Below, in pieces: positions 26,156 through 34,647 of a DNA stretch of 64,000 bases (position 1 is the stretch's first letter; every line of letters starts with the position of its first letter). The DNA lies in assembly GCA_913774845.1 (NCBI GenBank), contig CAJYJO010000013.1, positions 1 through 64,000 of the forward strand, written 5' to 3'. The translations under genes were made by a program, and so were the position numbers. This DNA comes from an uncultured Microbacterium sp. (lineage in GTDB: Bacteria; Actinomycetota; Actinomycetes; Actinomycetales; Microbacteriaceae). The notes under the pieces were generated by a model. That model saw only the letters and a list, made by a program, of their open reading frames with translations, made no database searches and was not told the DNA's origin.

Positions 26156-28093
26156 ATGACGCTCCCCGGCGACGACCTGCCCACCGCTGCTTCTGCGGCC
26201 GATGCCGAGGTGGCCCGGTTGCGGGCCGAGGCGGAGGCCGCCGAGGCGGAGCTGCGTCTCGCCCGTGCCCGCGCCGATCTCGCCGCCGCAGAGGCGGCCG
26301 CGGCCTCCGCGCGCGCCCGAGCGGCTGCGCCGGGCGAGGGGGCCGCCGCCGGCGCCTCGGTGGTCCCGACCTCCGGCGCGGGAGACACCCGCGAGCCCGG
26401 TGCGGCCGCTCCCGCGGCGCCTGCGTCCGCTCCCGCGCCCGTGCCCGCGGCATCCGGTCCCGGCGGGCCGCTCACCGACGAACAGGTCGCGACGATCGCC
26501 GCGGGATACGCCGCCACCGGAGCCGCGCTCGACCTGGGCGTGCTCGTGAACGGCGGGCCCGTGGCATCCGTCCCGATTCGCATCCCGCTGCCGATGACCA
26601 ACCGTCACGGCCTCGTGGCCGGAGCGACGGGGACCGGCAAGACGCGCACGCTGCAGGTGCTGGCCGAGCAGCTGTCGGAGAACGGCGTGCCCGTGTTCGC
26701 GGCCGACATCAAGGGCGACCTCTCGGGTCTGGCGGCGGAGGGCGCCTCGAGCGACAAGCTCCTCGCCCGCACCGCCGCCCTCGGCCAGGACTGGTCGGCC
26801 CGGTCGTTCCCGACCGAGTTCTTCGCCCTCGGCGACGACGTGGGGTCGGGCATCCCGGTGCGAGCCACGGTCTCGGGGTTCGGGCCCCTCCTGCTGAGCC
26901 GGGTGCTCGGGCTCAACCCGACGCAGGAGTCCAGCCTGGGCCTGGTGTTCCACTACGCCGACGAGAAGGGTCTCGCGCTCGTCGACCTGTCCGACCTGCG
27001 CGCGGTGCTGACCCACCTCACGAGCGACGAGGGCAAGGCGGAGCTCAAGGGCATCGGCGGGCTCTCCGCGGCCACGGCGGGCGTGATCCTGCGCGAGCTG
27101 GTGGCGTTCGCCGCCGTCGGCGCCGACACCTTCTTCGGCGAGCCCGAGCTCGACGTGTCGGTGTTCCTCCGCACGGATGCCGCCGGAGCAGGCATCGTGA
27201 GCCTGCTCGAGGTCCCGAACGTGGCGGCGCGGCCGGAGTTGTACTCGACGTTCCTCATGTACCTGCTCGCCGAGCTCTACGAGGTGCTGCCGGAGGTGGG
27301 CGACCTCGACAAGCCCAAGCTCGTGTTCTTCTTCGACGAGGCCCATCTGCTGTTCCGCGACGCGTCGAAGGCGTTCCTCGAGGCGATCACGCAGACCGTG
27401 CGATTGATCCGGTCGAAGGGCGTCGGCGTCTTCTTCGTCACGCAGACGCCGAAGGACGTGCCCGGCGATGTGCTCGCCCAGCTCGGCTCACGGGTGCAGC
27501 ACGCCCTGCGCGCGTTCACGCCCGACGACGCCACGGCTCTGAGAGCCTCGGTGCGCACCTACCCGAACTCCGGCTACGACCTCGAACGCGTCCTCCAGGA
27601 GCTCGGCACGGGCGAAGCCGTCATCACGGTGATGAGCGAGCGCGGGGCCCCCACCCCGGTCGCCTGGACGCGCATCTTCGCACCCCGCGCCTCGATGTCC
27701 CCCATCCCCGCCGATGCCATGGCGGCCGCGGTGTCGGCATCCCCCCTGTTCGCGACCTACGGCACGCCCATCGACCGCGAGTCGGCGCGGGAGGTGCTCG
27801 GCGCGCGCATGCAGGCGGCGACCGAGGCGAAGAACGCGGCGGAGCGGGCGAAGAAGGATGCCGCGGACGCCGCCGAGTACGCCAAGCAGAAGGCCGCGAT
27901 CGACAAGGCGAACGCCGAGGCGCAGAAGAAGGCGCAGCGCGAGTACGAGCGCATCCTCAAGAGCACGGCCGCTCCGCGCGGCCGCTCGAGTACACCCCCC
28001 GCGGGCCTCGACGGCCTCCTCGGCCGCGGCGCCACCAAGAGCATCGTGAACGGGGTGATCCGCGGCCTGTTCGGCAACGGGCGGCGGCGGTGA
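26156..28093 (+). CDS. HerA-like / DUF853 ATPase
   Basis: A 645-residue P-loop ATPase of the HerA/FtsK superfamily (DUF853). The N-terminus is a coiled-coil-like Ala/Glu/Arg-rich segment (about 15-65) and an Ala/Pro linker. Walker A is GATGTGKTRTL (about 156-166) and Walker B is KLVFFFDEAHLLF (about 385-397). The C-terminus is again charged and helical (KNAAERAKKDAADAAEYAKQ). Relatives are putative DNA-translocating helicases of unclear role. TAGGCT (26143-26148) ends 7 bases before ATG, so it is probably leaderless and expressed apart from the PAP2 gene. Confidence 0.9.
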   Translation: MTLPGDDLPTAASAADAEVARLRAEAEAAEAELRLARARADLAAAEAAAASARARAAAPGEGAAAGASVVPTSGAGDTREPGAAAPAAPASAPAPVPAASGPGGPLTDEQVATIAAGYAATGAALDLGVLVNGGPVASVPIRIPLPMTNRHGLVAGATGTGKTRTLQVLAEQLSENGVPVFAADIKGDLSGLAAEGASSDKLLARTAALGQDWSARSFPTEFFALGDDVGSGIPVRATVSGFGPLLLSRVLGLNPTQESSLGLVFHYADEKGLALVDLSDLRAVLTHLTSDEGKAELKGIGGLSAATAGVILRELVAFAAVGADTFFGEPELDVSVFLRTDAAGAGIVSLLEVPNVAARPELYSTFLMYLLAELYEVLPEVGDLDKPKLVFFFDEAHLLFRDASKAFLEAITQTVRLIRSKGVGVFFVTQTPKDVPGDVLAQLGSRVQHALRAFTPDDATALRASVRTYPNSGYDLERVLQELGTGEAVITVMSERGAPTPVAWTRIFAPRASMSPIPADAMAAAVSASPLFATYGTPIDRESAREVLGARMQAATEAKNAAERAKKDAADAAEYAKQKAAIDKANAEAQKKAQREYERILKSTAAPRGRSSTPPAGLDGLLGRGATKSIVNGVIRGLFGNGRRR

Positions 28094-28226
28094 GTCGCCC
28101 GGGAGGGCGCGGCGGCGCGGTCTCGGTGATTTGCGTGTCCTCAGCGGGGTGCGGGGGTTTCGGGCTGAGGTCGTGCGGATCGCTGAGGTCGGGCACAGCG
28201 TGCGCATCGACTCGCGACGACGCGAC

Positions 28227-28261
28227 GGGGGCGGATGCCGCACCGACCGGCATCCGCCCCC
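28227..28261. terminator. Bidirectional terminator between convergent genes
   Basis: A perfect 14-bp stem (28227-28240 with 28248-28261) with a 7-base loop ends 13 bases from the stop of the minus-strand MFS gene. GGATGCC/GGCATCC lies in the stem. Confidence 0.8.
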
Positions 28262-28273
28262 TTTCCGTCGCTC

Positions 28274-29743
28274 TCAGGGGCGGCGGATCGCGAGCGGCAT
28301 CGTCGAGGTGTCGATGAGCGGATCGCGGTCCTGTCGTTCGACGAGCGCCTCGGCCTCGGCGGGCGTCTCGACGGTGGGCATCGAGCCGAGCAGGGGCCGT
28401 CGGGCGGTCTCGCGCATCGCCAGCAGGGCGACGAGCCCGAGCGCGGCGAAGAACATGATGTAGAACGCCGGCATGAGCGTGTTGCCCGTCGCATCGATCA
28501 GCGCCTGGCTGAACAGCGGCGTCGTGCCGCCGAACAACGACACCGCGACGTTGTACGCCACCGCCATCGCGCCGAAGCGAGACGCGGTCGGGAAGAGGGC
28601 GGGAAGAGCGGATGCCGAGATCGCGACGTAGAACGCCACCGGCACCGCCGCCATGCACAGGGCGACCATCACGGCCCACAGCTCGCCGATCTGCATGATG
28701 AGGAACGCCGGCACCAGCAGCACCAGCGCGGAGCCCGCCGCGATCGCGTACACGGGCCTGCGGCCGATCCGATCGCTCAGGCGGCCGATGAGCGGCAGTG
28801 CCGCCGACATGACCAGCAGCACGGGGACCGTGGCCACCGCCGCGGTGATGTTCGAGACCCCGACCTCCTTCTCGAGGTACGTCGGCATGTAGCTTGTCAG
28901 CGCGTAGCCCGCGGTGTTGGTGGCCGCGACCAGGGCGATCCCGATCAGCAGGGGCTTCCAGTGGTGGCGGACGATGCCGAGGAGGTTCTGGCGGGCCATG
29001 GGGTCGTCGGCGTCGATGTCGGCGGACCCGGACTGCTCGAACGCCGGGGTCTCCGGGATGCGCAGACGGAAGTAGATCGCGACGATGCCCAGCGGCACCG
29101 CGAGCAGGAACGGGATGCGCCAGCCGTAGTCGACCATCGCGTTCTCGCCCGAGATCGAGGTCGTGACGGCGGTGGTGATCGCCACCGCGGAGGCGCCCGC
29201 GGCGAAGCCCACGTAGGAGCCCACGTCGAGCCACGAGGACCAGAATCCGCGTCGCCGGTCGGGGGAGAACTCCGAGACGTAGGTGGTCGCCCCGGCGTAC
29301 TCCCCGCCGGTCGAGAAGCCCTGGACCATCTTCAGCAGGTACAGCGGCACGATCGCCCAGAGGCCGATCTGCGCGGAGGTGGGCAGGATGCCGATGAGCG
29401 CGGTCGCCGTGGCCATCATCGCCATCGTGAGGAACAGCACCTTCTGCCGACCGATCCGGTCGCCGAGCGGACCCAGCACGAAGCCGCCGAAGGGGCGGAC
29501 GAGGAAGGAGATCGCGAAGCCGAGGAGCGTGACGAGCAGGCCCCACGGGTCGGGCAGGTCGGAGGCGAACACGGCGGTGAGGGTCACGGCGAGGTACCCG
29601 TAGATACCGAAGTCGAACCACTCCATGAAGTTGCCGACGACGGTGCCGCCGATGGCGGTGCGCACGCGCTTCGTGTCGACGACGACGACGTCGTCGACGT
29701 CGAGGCGGGGTGCACCGGATGCCGAGGGGGATGTCTCGTTCAT
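28274..29743 (-). CDS. MHS-family MFS transporter (ProP/KgtP-like)
   Basis: A 489-residue major facilitator protein of the metabolite:H+ symporter family, which imports organic acids or osmoprotectants. Diagnostic features are GNFMEWFDFGIYGYLA (about 39-54), FLVRPFGGFVLGPLGDRIGRQ (about 85-105) and MVQGFSTGGEYAGA (about 150). Twelve helices fit the length. ATG 29743 is used; the frame stays open much further upstream, but that is an antisense shadow of the next gene. The substrate cannot be read from sequence. Confidence 0.92.
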   Translation of the reverse strand: MNETSPSASGAPRLDVDDVVVVDTKRVRTAIGGTVVGNFMEWFDFGIYGYLAVTLTAVFASDLPDPWGLLVTLLGFAISFLVRPFGGFVLGPLGDRIGRQKVLFLTMAMMATATALIGILPTSAQIGLWAIVPLYLLKMVQGFSTGGEYAGATTYVSEFSPDRRRGFWSSWLDVGSYVGFAAGASAVAITTAVTTSISGENAMVDYGWRIPFLLAVPLGIVAIYFRLRIPETPAFEQSGSADIDADDPMARQNLLGIVRHHWKPLLIGIALVAATNTAGYALTSYMPTYLEKEVGVSNITAAVATVPVLLVMSAALPLIGRLSDRIGRRPVYAIAAGSALVLLVPAFLIMQIGELWAVMVALCMAAVPVAFYVAISASALPALFPTASRFGAMAVAYNVAVSLFGGTTPLFSQALIDATGNTLMPAFYIMFFAALGLVALLAMRETARRPLLGSMPTVETPAEAEALVERQDRDPLIDTSTMPLAIRRP

Positions 29744-29857
29744 CGTTCTAGCGTTACTCCCATCGGTGCGGCATTTCCAGTCGGGCCGTTCCGCGACGGG
29801 CCGTGCTAGCTCGTCAAGCCCTCGGGGATGTCGGAGGGCAGGCGTACCGTGTCGGGC

Positions 29858-31471
29858 ATGACCGAGCTCTCCGCCCCCACCGGCCGCGAACCCGCTCTCG
29901 TCGCGCAGCCTCGACCCGACGGGTCGGCACCACGCGCCCTCGTCCTGGGCGCCACCGGCTACCTCGGCGGGCGGCTCGTGCCGCGACTGCTCGCCGCCGG
30001 CTACCGCGTGCGCGTGCTCGCGCGCGACCCGCGACGCATCGGCGCCTTCCCGTGGGGAGACGACGTCGACGTCGTCGGCGGCGACGCCACCGATCCCGAC
30101 GCCGTGCGGGCCGCTGTGGCCCAGGTCGACGTGCTCTACTACCTCATCCACTCGATGGGCAGCGGCCGCGATTTCGAGGCCACCGACCGCGTCGCCGCCC
30201 GGACGGTCGCCGACGCCGCCTCCGCGGCATCCGTCAAGCGCATCGTGTACCTCGGCGGACTGCATCCCGACGACGCGACGCTCTCGGCCCACCTGCGCTC
30301 GCGCGTTGAGGTGGGCGACATCCTGCTGCGCAGCGGCGTGCCCACCCTCGTCCTGCAGGCGGGCGTCGTCATCGGCTCGGGCTCGGCGTCGTTCGAGATG
30401 GTGCGTCACCTCACCGACGTGCTGCCCTACATGCCGGCGCCCAAGTGGGTGCGCAACCGCATCCAGCCGATCGCGGTGCGCGACGTCCTGCACTACCTGC
30501 TGGGCGCTGCGCGGGTGGCACCCAACGTCAACCGGGCCGTCGACATCGGCGGTCCCGACGTGCTGCGCTACGGGCAGATGATGAACGGCTATGCCATCGA
30601 GGCCGGGCTGCCGCAGCGCGCGATCGCCTCGCTGCCGGTGCTCACCCCGCGCCTCGCCTCGCACTGGGTCAACCTCGTCACCCCCATCCCCAAGTCCATC
30701 GCCCGGCCTCTCGTGGAGTCGTTGCAGAACGACTGCGTGGTCAAGGACCGCGCGATCGACGACCTCGTGCCGCGGCCCGAGGGCGGGCTGCTGCCGTACC
30801 GAGAGGCCGTGCGACGCGCGCTCGGGCGCGTGAACGACGACGCGATCGAGACGAGCTGGCAAGACGCCGAGGTCTCGGGCGCCCCCAGCGACCCTCTGCC
30901 GAGCGACCCCGAGTGGGCGGGCCGCCTGGTCTACACCGACGTGCGCACGATGACCACCACGGCGAGCGCCGCGCAGCTGTGGTCGGTGATCGAGGGCATC
31001 GGGGGTGAGAACGGCTGGTACTCCTCGCCGCTGCTGTGGGCGATCCGCGGGTGGATGGACCGACTCGTCGGGGGTGTCGGGCTGGCCCGCGGCCGCCGCA
31101 GTCGATCGGTGGTGACGGTGGGCGACGCGCTCGACTTCTGGCGCGTGGAGACGATCGAGCCGGGGCACCTGCTCCGGCTGCGCGCTGAGATGAAGGTGCC
31201 GGGCGGTGCCTGGCTCGAGCTGCGCGCGACGCCCGAGGGAGAGGGGGCGCGCTTCGACCAGCGCGCGCTGTTCTTCCCCACCGGGCTCGCGGGCCGGCTC
31301 TATTGGCTCGCCGTCCTGCCCTTCCACGGACTGATCTTCAGCGGCATGGCCCGGCGCATCACCGCCGCGGCCGAGCACGTGCAGCGCGCGGACCTCGAGC
31401 CGAAGGCGGAAGCGGGCCGCATCGCCCCCGAGATCGCCGAGGTCGAGACGACCGCCTCGTCTTCGTCGTAG
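29858..31471 (+). CDS. SDR-family oxidoreductase fused to DUF2867
   Basis: A 537-residue two-part protein. The first 330 residues form an atypical short-chain dehydrogenase with the Rossmann motif LVLGATGYLGGRLVPRLL near residue 30 and LARDPRR after it, most like NAD(P)H-binding NmrA-type proteins. The last 200 residues (from about RTMTTTASAAQLWSVIEGI) are DUF2867, related to lipid- or polyketide-cyclase-like folds. The fusion is common in actinobacteria and of unknown function. TACCGT (29845-29850) ends 7 bases before ATG, suggesting a leaderless mRNA. Confidence 0.88.
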   Translation: MTELSAPTGREPALVAQPRPDGSAPRALVLGATGYLGGRLVPRLLAAGYRVRVLARDPRRIGAFPWGDDVDVVGGDATDPDAVRAAVAQVDVLYYLIHSMGSGRDFEATDRVAARTVADAASAASVKRIVYLGGLHPDDATLSAHLRSRVEVGDILLRSGVPTLVLQAGVVIGSGSASFEMVRHLTDVLPYMPAPKWVRNRIQPIAVRDVLHYLLGAARVAPNVNRAVDIGGPDVLRYGQMMNGYAIEAGLPQRAIASLPVLTPRLASHWVNLVTPIPKSIARPLVESLQNDCVVKDRAIDDLVPRPEGGLLPYREAVRRALGRVNDDAIETSWQDAEVSGAPSDPLPSDPEWAGRLVYTDVRTMTTTASAAQLWSVIEGIGGENGWYSSPLLWAIRGWMDRLVGGVGLARGRRSRSVVTVGDALDFWRVETIEPGHLLRLRAEMKVPGGAWLELRATPEGEGARFDQRALFFPTGLAGRLYWLAVLPFHGLIFSGMARRITAAAEHVQRADLEPKAEAGRIAPEIAEVETTASSSS

Positions 31472-31510
31472 ACCGCGGCTGGCATGGCTCGAGCACCTAG
31501 GCTGAGCGAC

Positions 31511-31993
31511 GTGCCCCATGTCGCCCGCGTCCTGACCGTCTCCGACCGCTCCGCCGCGGGTCTGCGCGAGGATCGCGGTGGTCCGCTCGCCGTCTCGCTG
31601 CTGCGCGAGGCCGGCTTCGACTGCGCCGACGCGATGGTCGTGCCCGACGGCGCCGACAGCGTCGAGCGCGCGCTGCGCGAGCTCGTGGCCCACGGCGCCG
31701 GTCTCGTCGTCACCACGGGCGGCACCGGCATCGCCCCCACCGACCGCACGCCCGAGGGCACCGCCCGAGTCCTCGACCGCGAGCTCCCCGGGATCGCCGA
31801 GGAGCTGCGCCGCCGGGGCCTCGCCGACACTCCGATGGCGGTCCTGTCGCGGGGCCTCGCGGGCATCGTCGACCCCGGGACCCTCGTCGTGAACCTCCCC
31901 GGATCCACCAGGGCCGTGGCATCCGGGATCGCCGTCCTCTCCGAGCTCGCCCCCCACGTGCTCGACCAGCTCTCCGGAGGAGACCACACATGA
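31511..31993 (+). CDS. mogA: Molybdopterin adenylyltransferase (MogA/MoaB type)
   Basis: A 160-residue MoCF-domain protein that adenylates molybdopterin before molybdenum insertion. Visible motifs are VLTVSDRSAAG near the N-terminus, VVTTGGTGIAPTDRTPEGT (about 66-84) and LVVNLPGSTRAV (about 124-135), all typical. GTG 31511 is preferred: TAGGCT (31498-31503) ends 7 bases upstream, and the extra residues from ATG 31484 are not family-like. It overlaps moaE by ATGA. The two form a short operon facing the moaA-moaD operon. Confidence 0.93.
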   Translation: MPHVARVLTVSDRSAAGLREDRGGPLAVSLLREAGFDCADAMVVPDGADSVERALRELVAHGAGLVVTTGGTGIAPTDRTPEGTARVLDRELPGIAEELRRRGLADTPMAVLSRGLAGIVDPGTLVVNLPGSTRAVASGIAVLSELAPHVLDQLSGGDHT

Positions 31994-32418
31994 GCGCCGT
32001 GCGCATCGCCCGCCTGTCCGAGACCCCGCTCGACCTCGACGCGCACCTCGACGCCGTCGAGGAGTCCTCGTCGGGGGCCGTGACGACCTTCGTCGGTCGT
32101 GTCCGCGACATCGACCCCGACGCCTCGGGCGCCGTCGTGGCCCTCGAGTACAGCGCGCACCCCGACGCCGAGCAGACCCTGCAGCGCATCGCCGAGACCG
32201 CGGCCGCCGGCACCGACGCCATCGTCGCCGTCAGCCACCGCGTCGGCCGGCTGGGCGTGGGGGAGGCCGCGGTCGTGATCGCCGTGGCATCCGGTCATCG
32301 GGCCGAGGCGTTCGAGGTCTGCCGAACCGTGATCGAGACGATCAAGACCGACCTGCCCGTCTGGAAACGGCAGGTCGAGGCCGACGGCACCACGGAGTGG
32401 AAGGGCCTCGGGGGCTAG
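31990..32418 (+). CDS. moaE: Molybdopterin synthase catalytic subunit
   Basis: A 142-residue MoaE, the large subunit that transfers sulfur from MoaD thiocarboxylate to precursor Z. Conserved parts are GAVTTFVGRVRDIDPDASG (about 29-47), LEYSAHPDAEQTL, VSHRVGRLGVGEAAVVIAVASGHR and the catalytic stretch IKTDLPVWKRQ with its lysines (about 117-127). It overlaps the mogA stop by ATGA. Its partner moaD is encoded on the opposite strand 283 bp away. Confidence 0.96.
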   Translation: MSAVRIARLSETPLDLDAHLDAVEESSSGAVTTFVGRVRDIDPDASGAVVALEYSAHPDAEQTLQRIAETAAAGTDAIVAVSHRVGRLGVGEAAVVIAVASGHRAEAFEVCRTVIETIKTDLPVWKRQVEADGTTEWKGLGG

Positions 32419-32463
32419 ACGGGGCGCCGGAGGCTCCGAGCGGCGGCTCGGCAGATCGGAGGA

Positions 32464-32674
32464 GCGCAGCGGAATCGGATGCCGTTCGGGCACACGTCCG
32501 AATTCGGTGCGGATCTCCGATTCTGGCGCGGTCCGCAGGGTGGTCGGCGGCGGGTCGACGACGTCGCCGGGATCGGCATCGGGCTGGCGCAGCGGAATCG
32601 GATCACCGCACCGATGTCGGATGCCCCGGCCACCGGCATCCGATTCTGGCGCGGATCTCCGATTCTGGTGCGGT
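32464..32674. repeat. Intergenic mosaic of short direct and inverted repeats
   Basis: The 282-bp gap 32419-32700 between convergent moaE and moaD has no gene. GCGCAGCGGAATCGGAT occurs at 32464 and 32587, and a 24-base segment (32509-32532) recurs at 32651-32674 with one difference. GAATCGGATGCC at 32472 is inverted as GGCATCCGATTC at 32636. GATTCTGG occurs three times. The arrangement looks like a degenerate duplicated palindromic element; no clear terminator is seen. Confidence 0.65.
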
Positions 32675-32700
32675 GGCGGGGCGCCGCGGCAGCGAGCGGG

Positions 32701-32937
32701 TCAGCCGCCGGCAAAGGGCGGGAGCACGTCGACGTGGACGACCCCGTCGAGCGGGGCGTCGTCGTCGCGACGCGTGCCGTCGACGAGCACGGCGCAGCGG
32801 TCCAGGATGCCGCCGAGCGCCGGGTGATCCGCGACGACGGCCGCGCGCAGAGCCGCGAGGGTGGGTTCGGTGCGGTCCTCGGCATCCGTTCCCGCGGCCT
32901 CGGCCGCCGCGGCGAAGTAGCGCACGCGCACGCTCAT
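32701..32937 (-). CDS. moaD: Molybdopterin synthase sulfur carrier subunit
   Basis: A 78-residue ubiquitin-like MoaD. It begins VRVRYFAAAAEAAG, has the beta-grasp length and ends in the essential Gly-Gly (DVLPPFAGG), which is activated by MoeB and carries the thiocarboxylate. ATG 32937 overlaps the moaC stop (ATGA), so it is the last gene of the minus-strand operon moaA-moeB-moeA-moaC-moaD. Its partner moaE sits on the other strand. Confidence 0.95.
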   Translation of the reverse strand: MSVRVRYFAAAAEAAGTDAEDRTEPTLAALRAAVVADHPALGGILDRCAVLVDGTRRDDDAPLDGVVHVDVLPPFAGG

Positions 32938-33413
32938 GACTCCTCCCCGGGGCGCATCCAGTCGCCGGACTTTCCCCCGGTCTTCGACACGATCCGCACG
33001 TTCTCGATGGAGGTGCCCTTGTCCATGCCCTTCACCATGTCGACGACCGCCAGCGCGGCGACCGAGACGCTCGTCAGCGCCTCCATCTCGACACCCGTCC
33101 GGTCGGCCGTGCCGACGGTCGCCTCGATCTCGACGCCCGTATCGGTGATCTCGAGGTCGACCGAGGCGCGGTGCACGCCGATGACGTGGGCCAGGGGGAG
33201 CAGTGCGGGGGTGGACTTCGCGGCCTGGATGCCGGAGATCCGCGCCACCGCGAGCACGTCGCCCTTGGGGGCCGAGCCGTCGCGGAGAGCGGCGACCACC
33301 TCCGGCGCGCAGCGCACGAAGCCGCGGGCCGTCGCGGTGCGGACGGTGGGCTGCTTGAGCGTGACGTCGACCATGCGGGCGTGGCCCGCGGCATCCAGGT
33401 GGGTGAAGCTCAT
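32934..33413 (-). CDS. moaC: Cyclic pyranopterin monophosphate synthase
   Basis: A 159-residue MoaC, which converts the MoaA product to cyclic pyranopterin monophosphate. Conserved parts are FTHLDAAGHARMVDVTLKQPTVRTA (residues 3-27), LPLAHVIGVH (the family's PLCHP-like loop, here without Cys), EMEALTSVSVAALAVVDMVK and the C-terminal KTGGKSGDW. ATG 33413 gives the usual start MSFTHLD. It overlaps moaD by ATGA and the moeA stop by 4 bases, so the whole operon is tightly coupled. Confidence 0.95.
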   Translation of the reverse strand: MSFTHLDAAGHARMVDVTLKQPTVRTATARGFVRCAPEVVAALRDGSAPKGDVLAVARISGIQAAKSTPALLPLAHVIGVHRASVDLEITDTGVEIEATVGTADRTGVEMEALTSVSVAALAVVDMVKGMDKGTSIENVRIVSKTGGKSGDWMRPGEES

Positions 33414-34633
33414 GGGATCAGCATGACATCGAGCGGGTCGCCCACCGACACGGTGGACACCTCGGCGGGCACGATCGCGAAGGCCTCGGCCCGGGCGAGC
33501 GACGCGGCCAGGTGCGACCCCGACCCGCCGGCGGTGGCCGGGCGCACGGTGCCCTCGACGAGGTCGATCGCCGCCGGGAGGTATTGGCGGCGACCGGGCG
33601 GCGTCGTCCAGGTCTCGGATGCCGTGAGTCGGGCGATACGCCGATCGAGCACCGCGCGGCCCTGCAGGGCGAGCAGCGCGGGACGCACGAACACCTCGAA
33701 CGACACCGCGACGCTCACCGGGTTGCCGGGGAGGCCGAAGACGAGGCGACCGTCGTCGAGGACGCCGAAGGCCTGCGGCTTGCCCGGCTGCATCGCGACC
33801 TTCTCGAACGCGATGCGATCGCTGAGCGCCAGACGGACGGGCTCGTAGGCACCGGCGCTCACCCCACCGGTGAAGACGACCACGTCGGCACGGCTCGCGC
33901 GGGCGAGGACCGCGTCGATCCCGGCGGGGTCGTCGCCGACACGGTCGACGAGCAGGAGCTCGGCGTCCGCATCGCTCACGAGAGAGGCCAGGAGCACGGC
34001 GTTGGAGTCGGGGGTCTGACCGCGTGCGGGCGCGGTGCCGGGGGCGACGAGCTCGCTGCCGGTGGAGACGACGGCTACGCGGGGGCGGCGGCGGACGCTG
34101 ATCTCGGCGACGCCGGCCGCGGCAGCCGCCGCGAGAGCGAAGGGGCCGAGCCGCTCGCCGGGGGAGAGGACGACGTCGCCCGTGCGGGTGTCGCCGCCGC
34201 GTCGGCGGATGAACGCTCCCGCGGCGGCGGGCGCCCGCCGCACCTCGACCGTTCCCAGGGAGTCGGCCAGTCCGCCCGCGGTGTCCTCGAAGGGGACGAT
34301 CGCGTCGGCGTCGGTCGGGACGGGGGCGCCCGTCATGATGCGCACCGCCTCTCCTGCGCCGACGGCCGGGTCGGCCGACGAACCGGCCGGCAGGTCGGCG
34401 ACCACGCGCAGGATCGCCGGGTTCTCGGCATCCGCCCCCTCGACATCGGCGGAGCGCACCGCGAAACCGTCCATCGAGGAGTTGTCGACACCGGGCAGGT
34501 CGTGCGCGGCGAGCACGGGCTCGGCGAGCGTACGACCGGCGGCGTCGTCCAGACGGACGGTCTCGACGGGCAGGATCGCGACGGCGGCGAGCACGCGGGC
34601 GCGGTGCTCCTCCACGGTGAGCATCGGGGTCAT
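33410..34633 (-). CDS. moeA: Molybdopterin molybdenumtransferase
   Basis: A 407-residue MoeA, which inserts molybdate into adenylated molybdopterin. It has SVEEHRARVLA-like opening (TVEEHRARVLAAV), DNSSMDGFAVRSADV (about 49-63), the MoCF domain motif VVFTGGVSAGAYEPV (about 246-260) and VFGLPGNPVSVAVSF (about 288-302). Family length is normal. ATG 34633 or ATG 34624 may be used. It lies between moeB and moaC in the operon; the 14-bp gap to moeB keeps them on one transcript. Confidence 0.95.
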   Translation of the reverse strand: MTPMLTVEEHRARVLAAVAILPVETVRLDDAAGRTLAEPVLAAHDLPGVDNSSMDGFAVRSADVEGADAENPAILRVVADLPAGSSADPAVGAGEAVRIMTGAPVPTDADAIVPFEDTAGGLADSLGTVEVRRAPAAAGAFIRRRGGDTRTGDVVLSPGERLGPFALAAAAAAGVAEISVRRRPRVAVVSTGSELVAPGTAPARGQTPDSNAVLLASLVSDADAELLLVDRVGDDPAGIDAVLARASRADVVVFTGGVSAGAYEPVRLALSDRIAFEKVAMQPGKPQAFGVLDDGRLVFGLPGNPVSVAVSFEVFVRPALLALQGRAVLDRRIARLTASETWTTPPGRRQYLPAAIDLVEGTVRPATAGGSGSHLAASLARAEAFAIVPAEVSTVSVGDPLDVMLIP

Positions 34634-34647
34634 CGGGGCCTCCGGGG

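Noticed and set aside
28274..31987. 1237-residue minus-strand frame joining the MFS gene to antisense of the SDR and mogA genes
   Set aside because: Only the part up to 29743 has protein character. The rest is antisense to clear genes.
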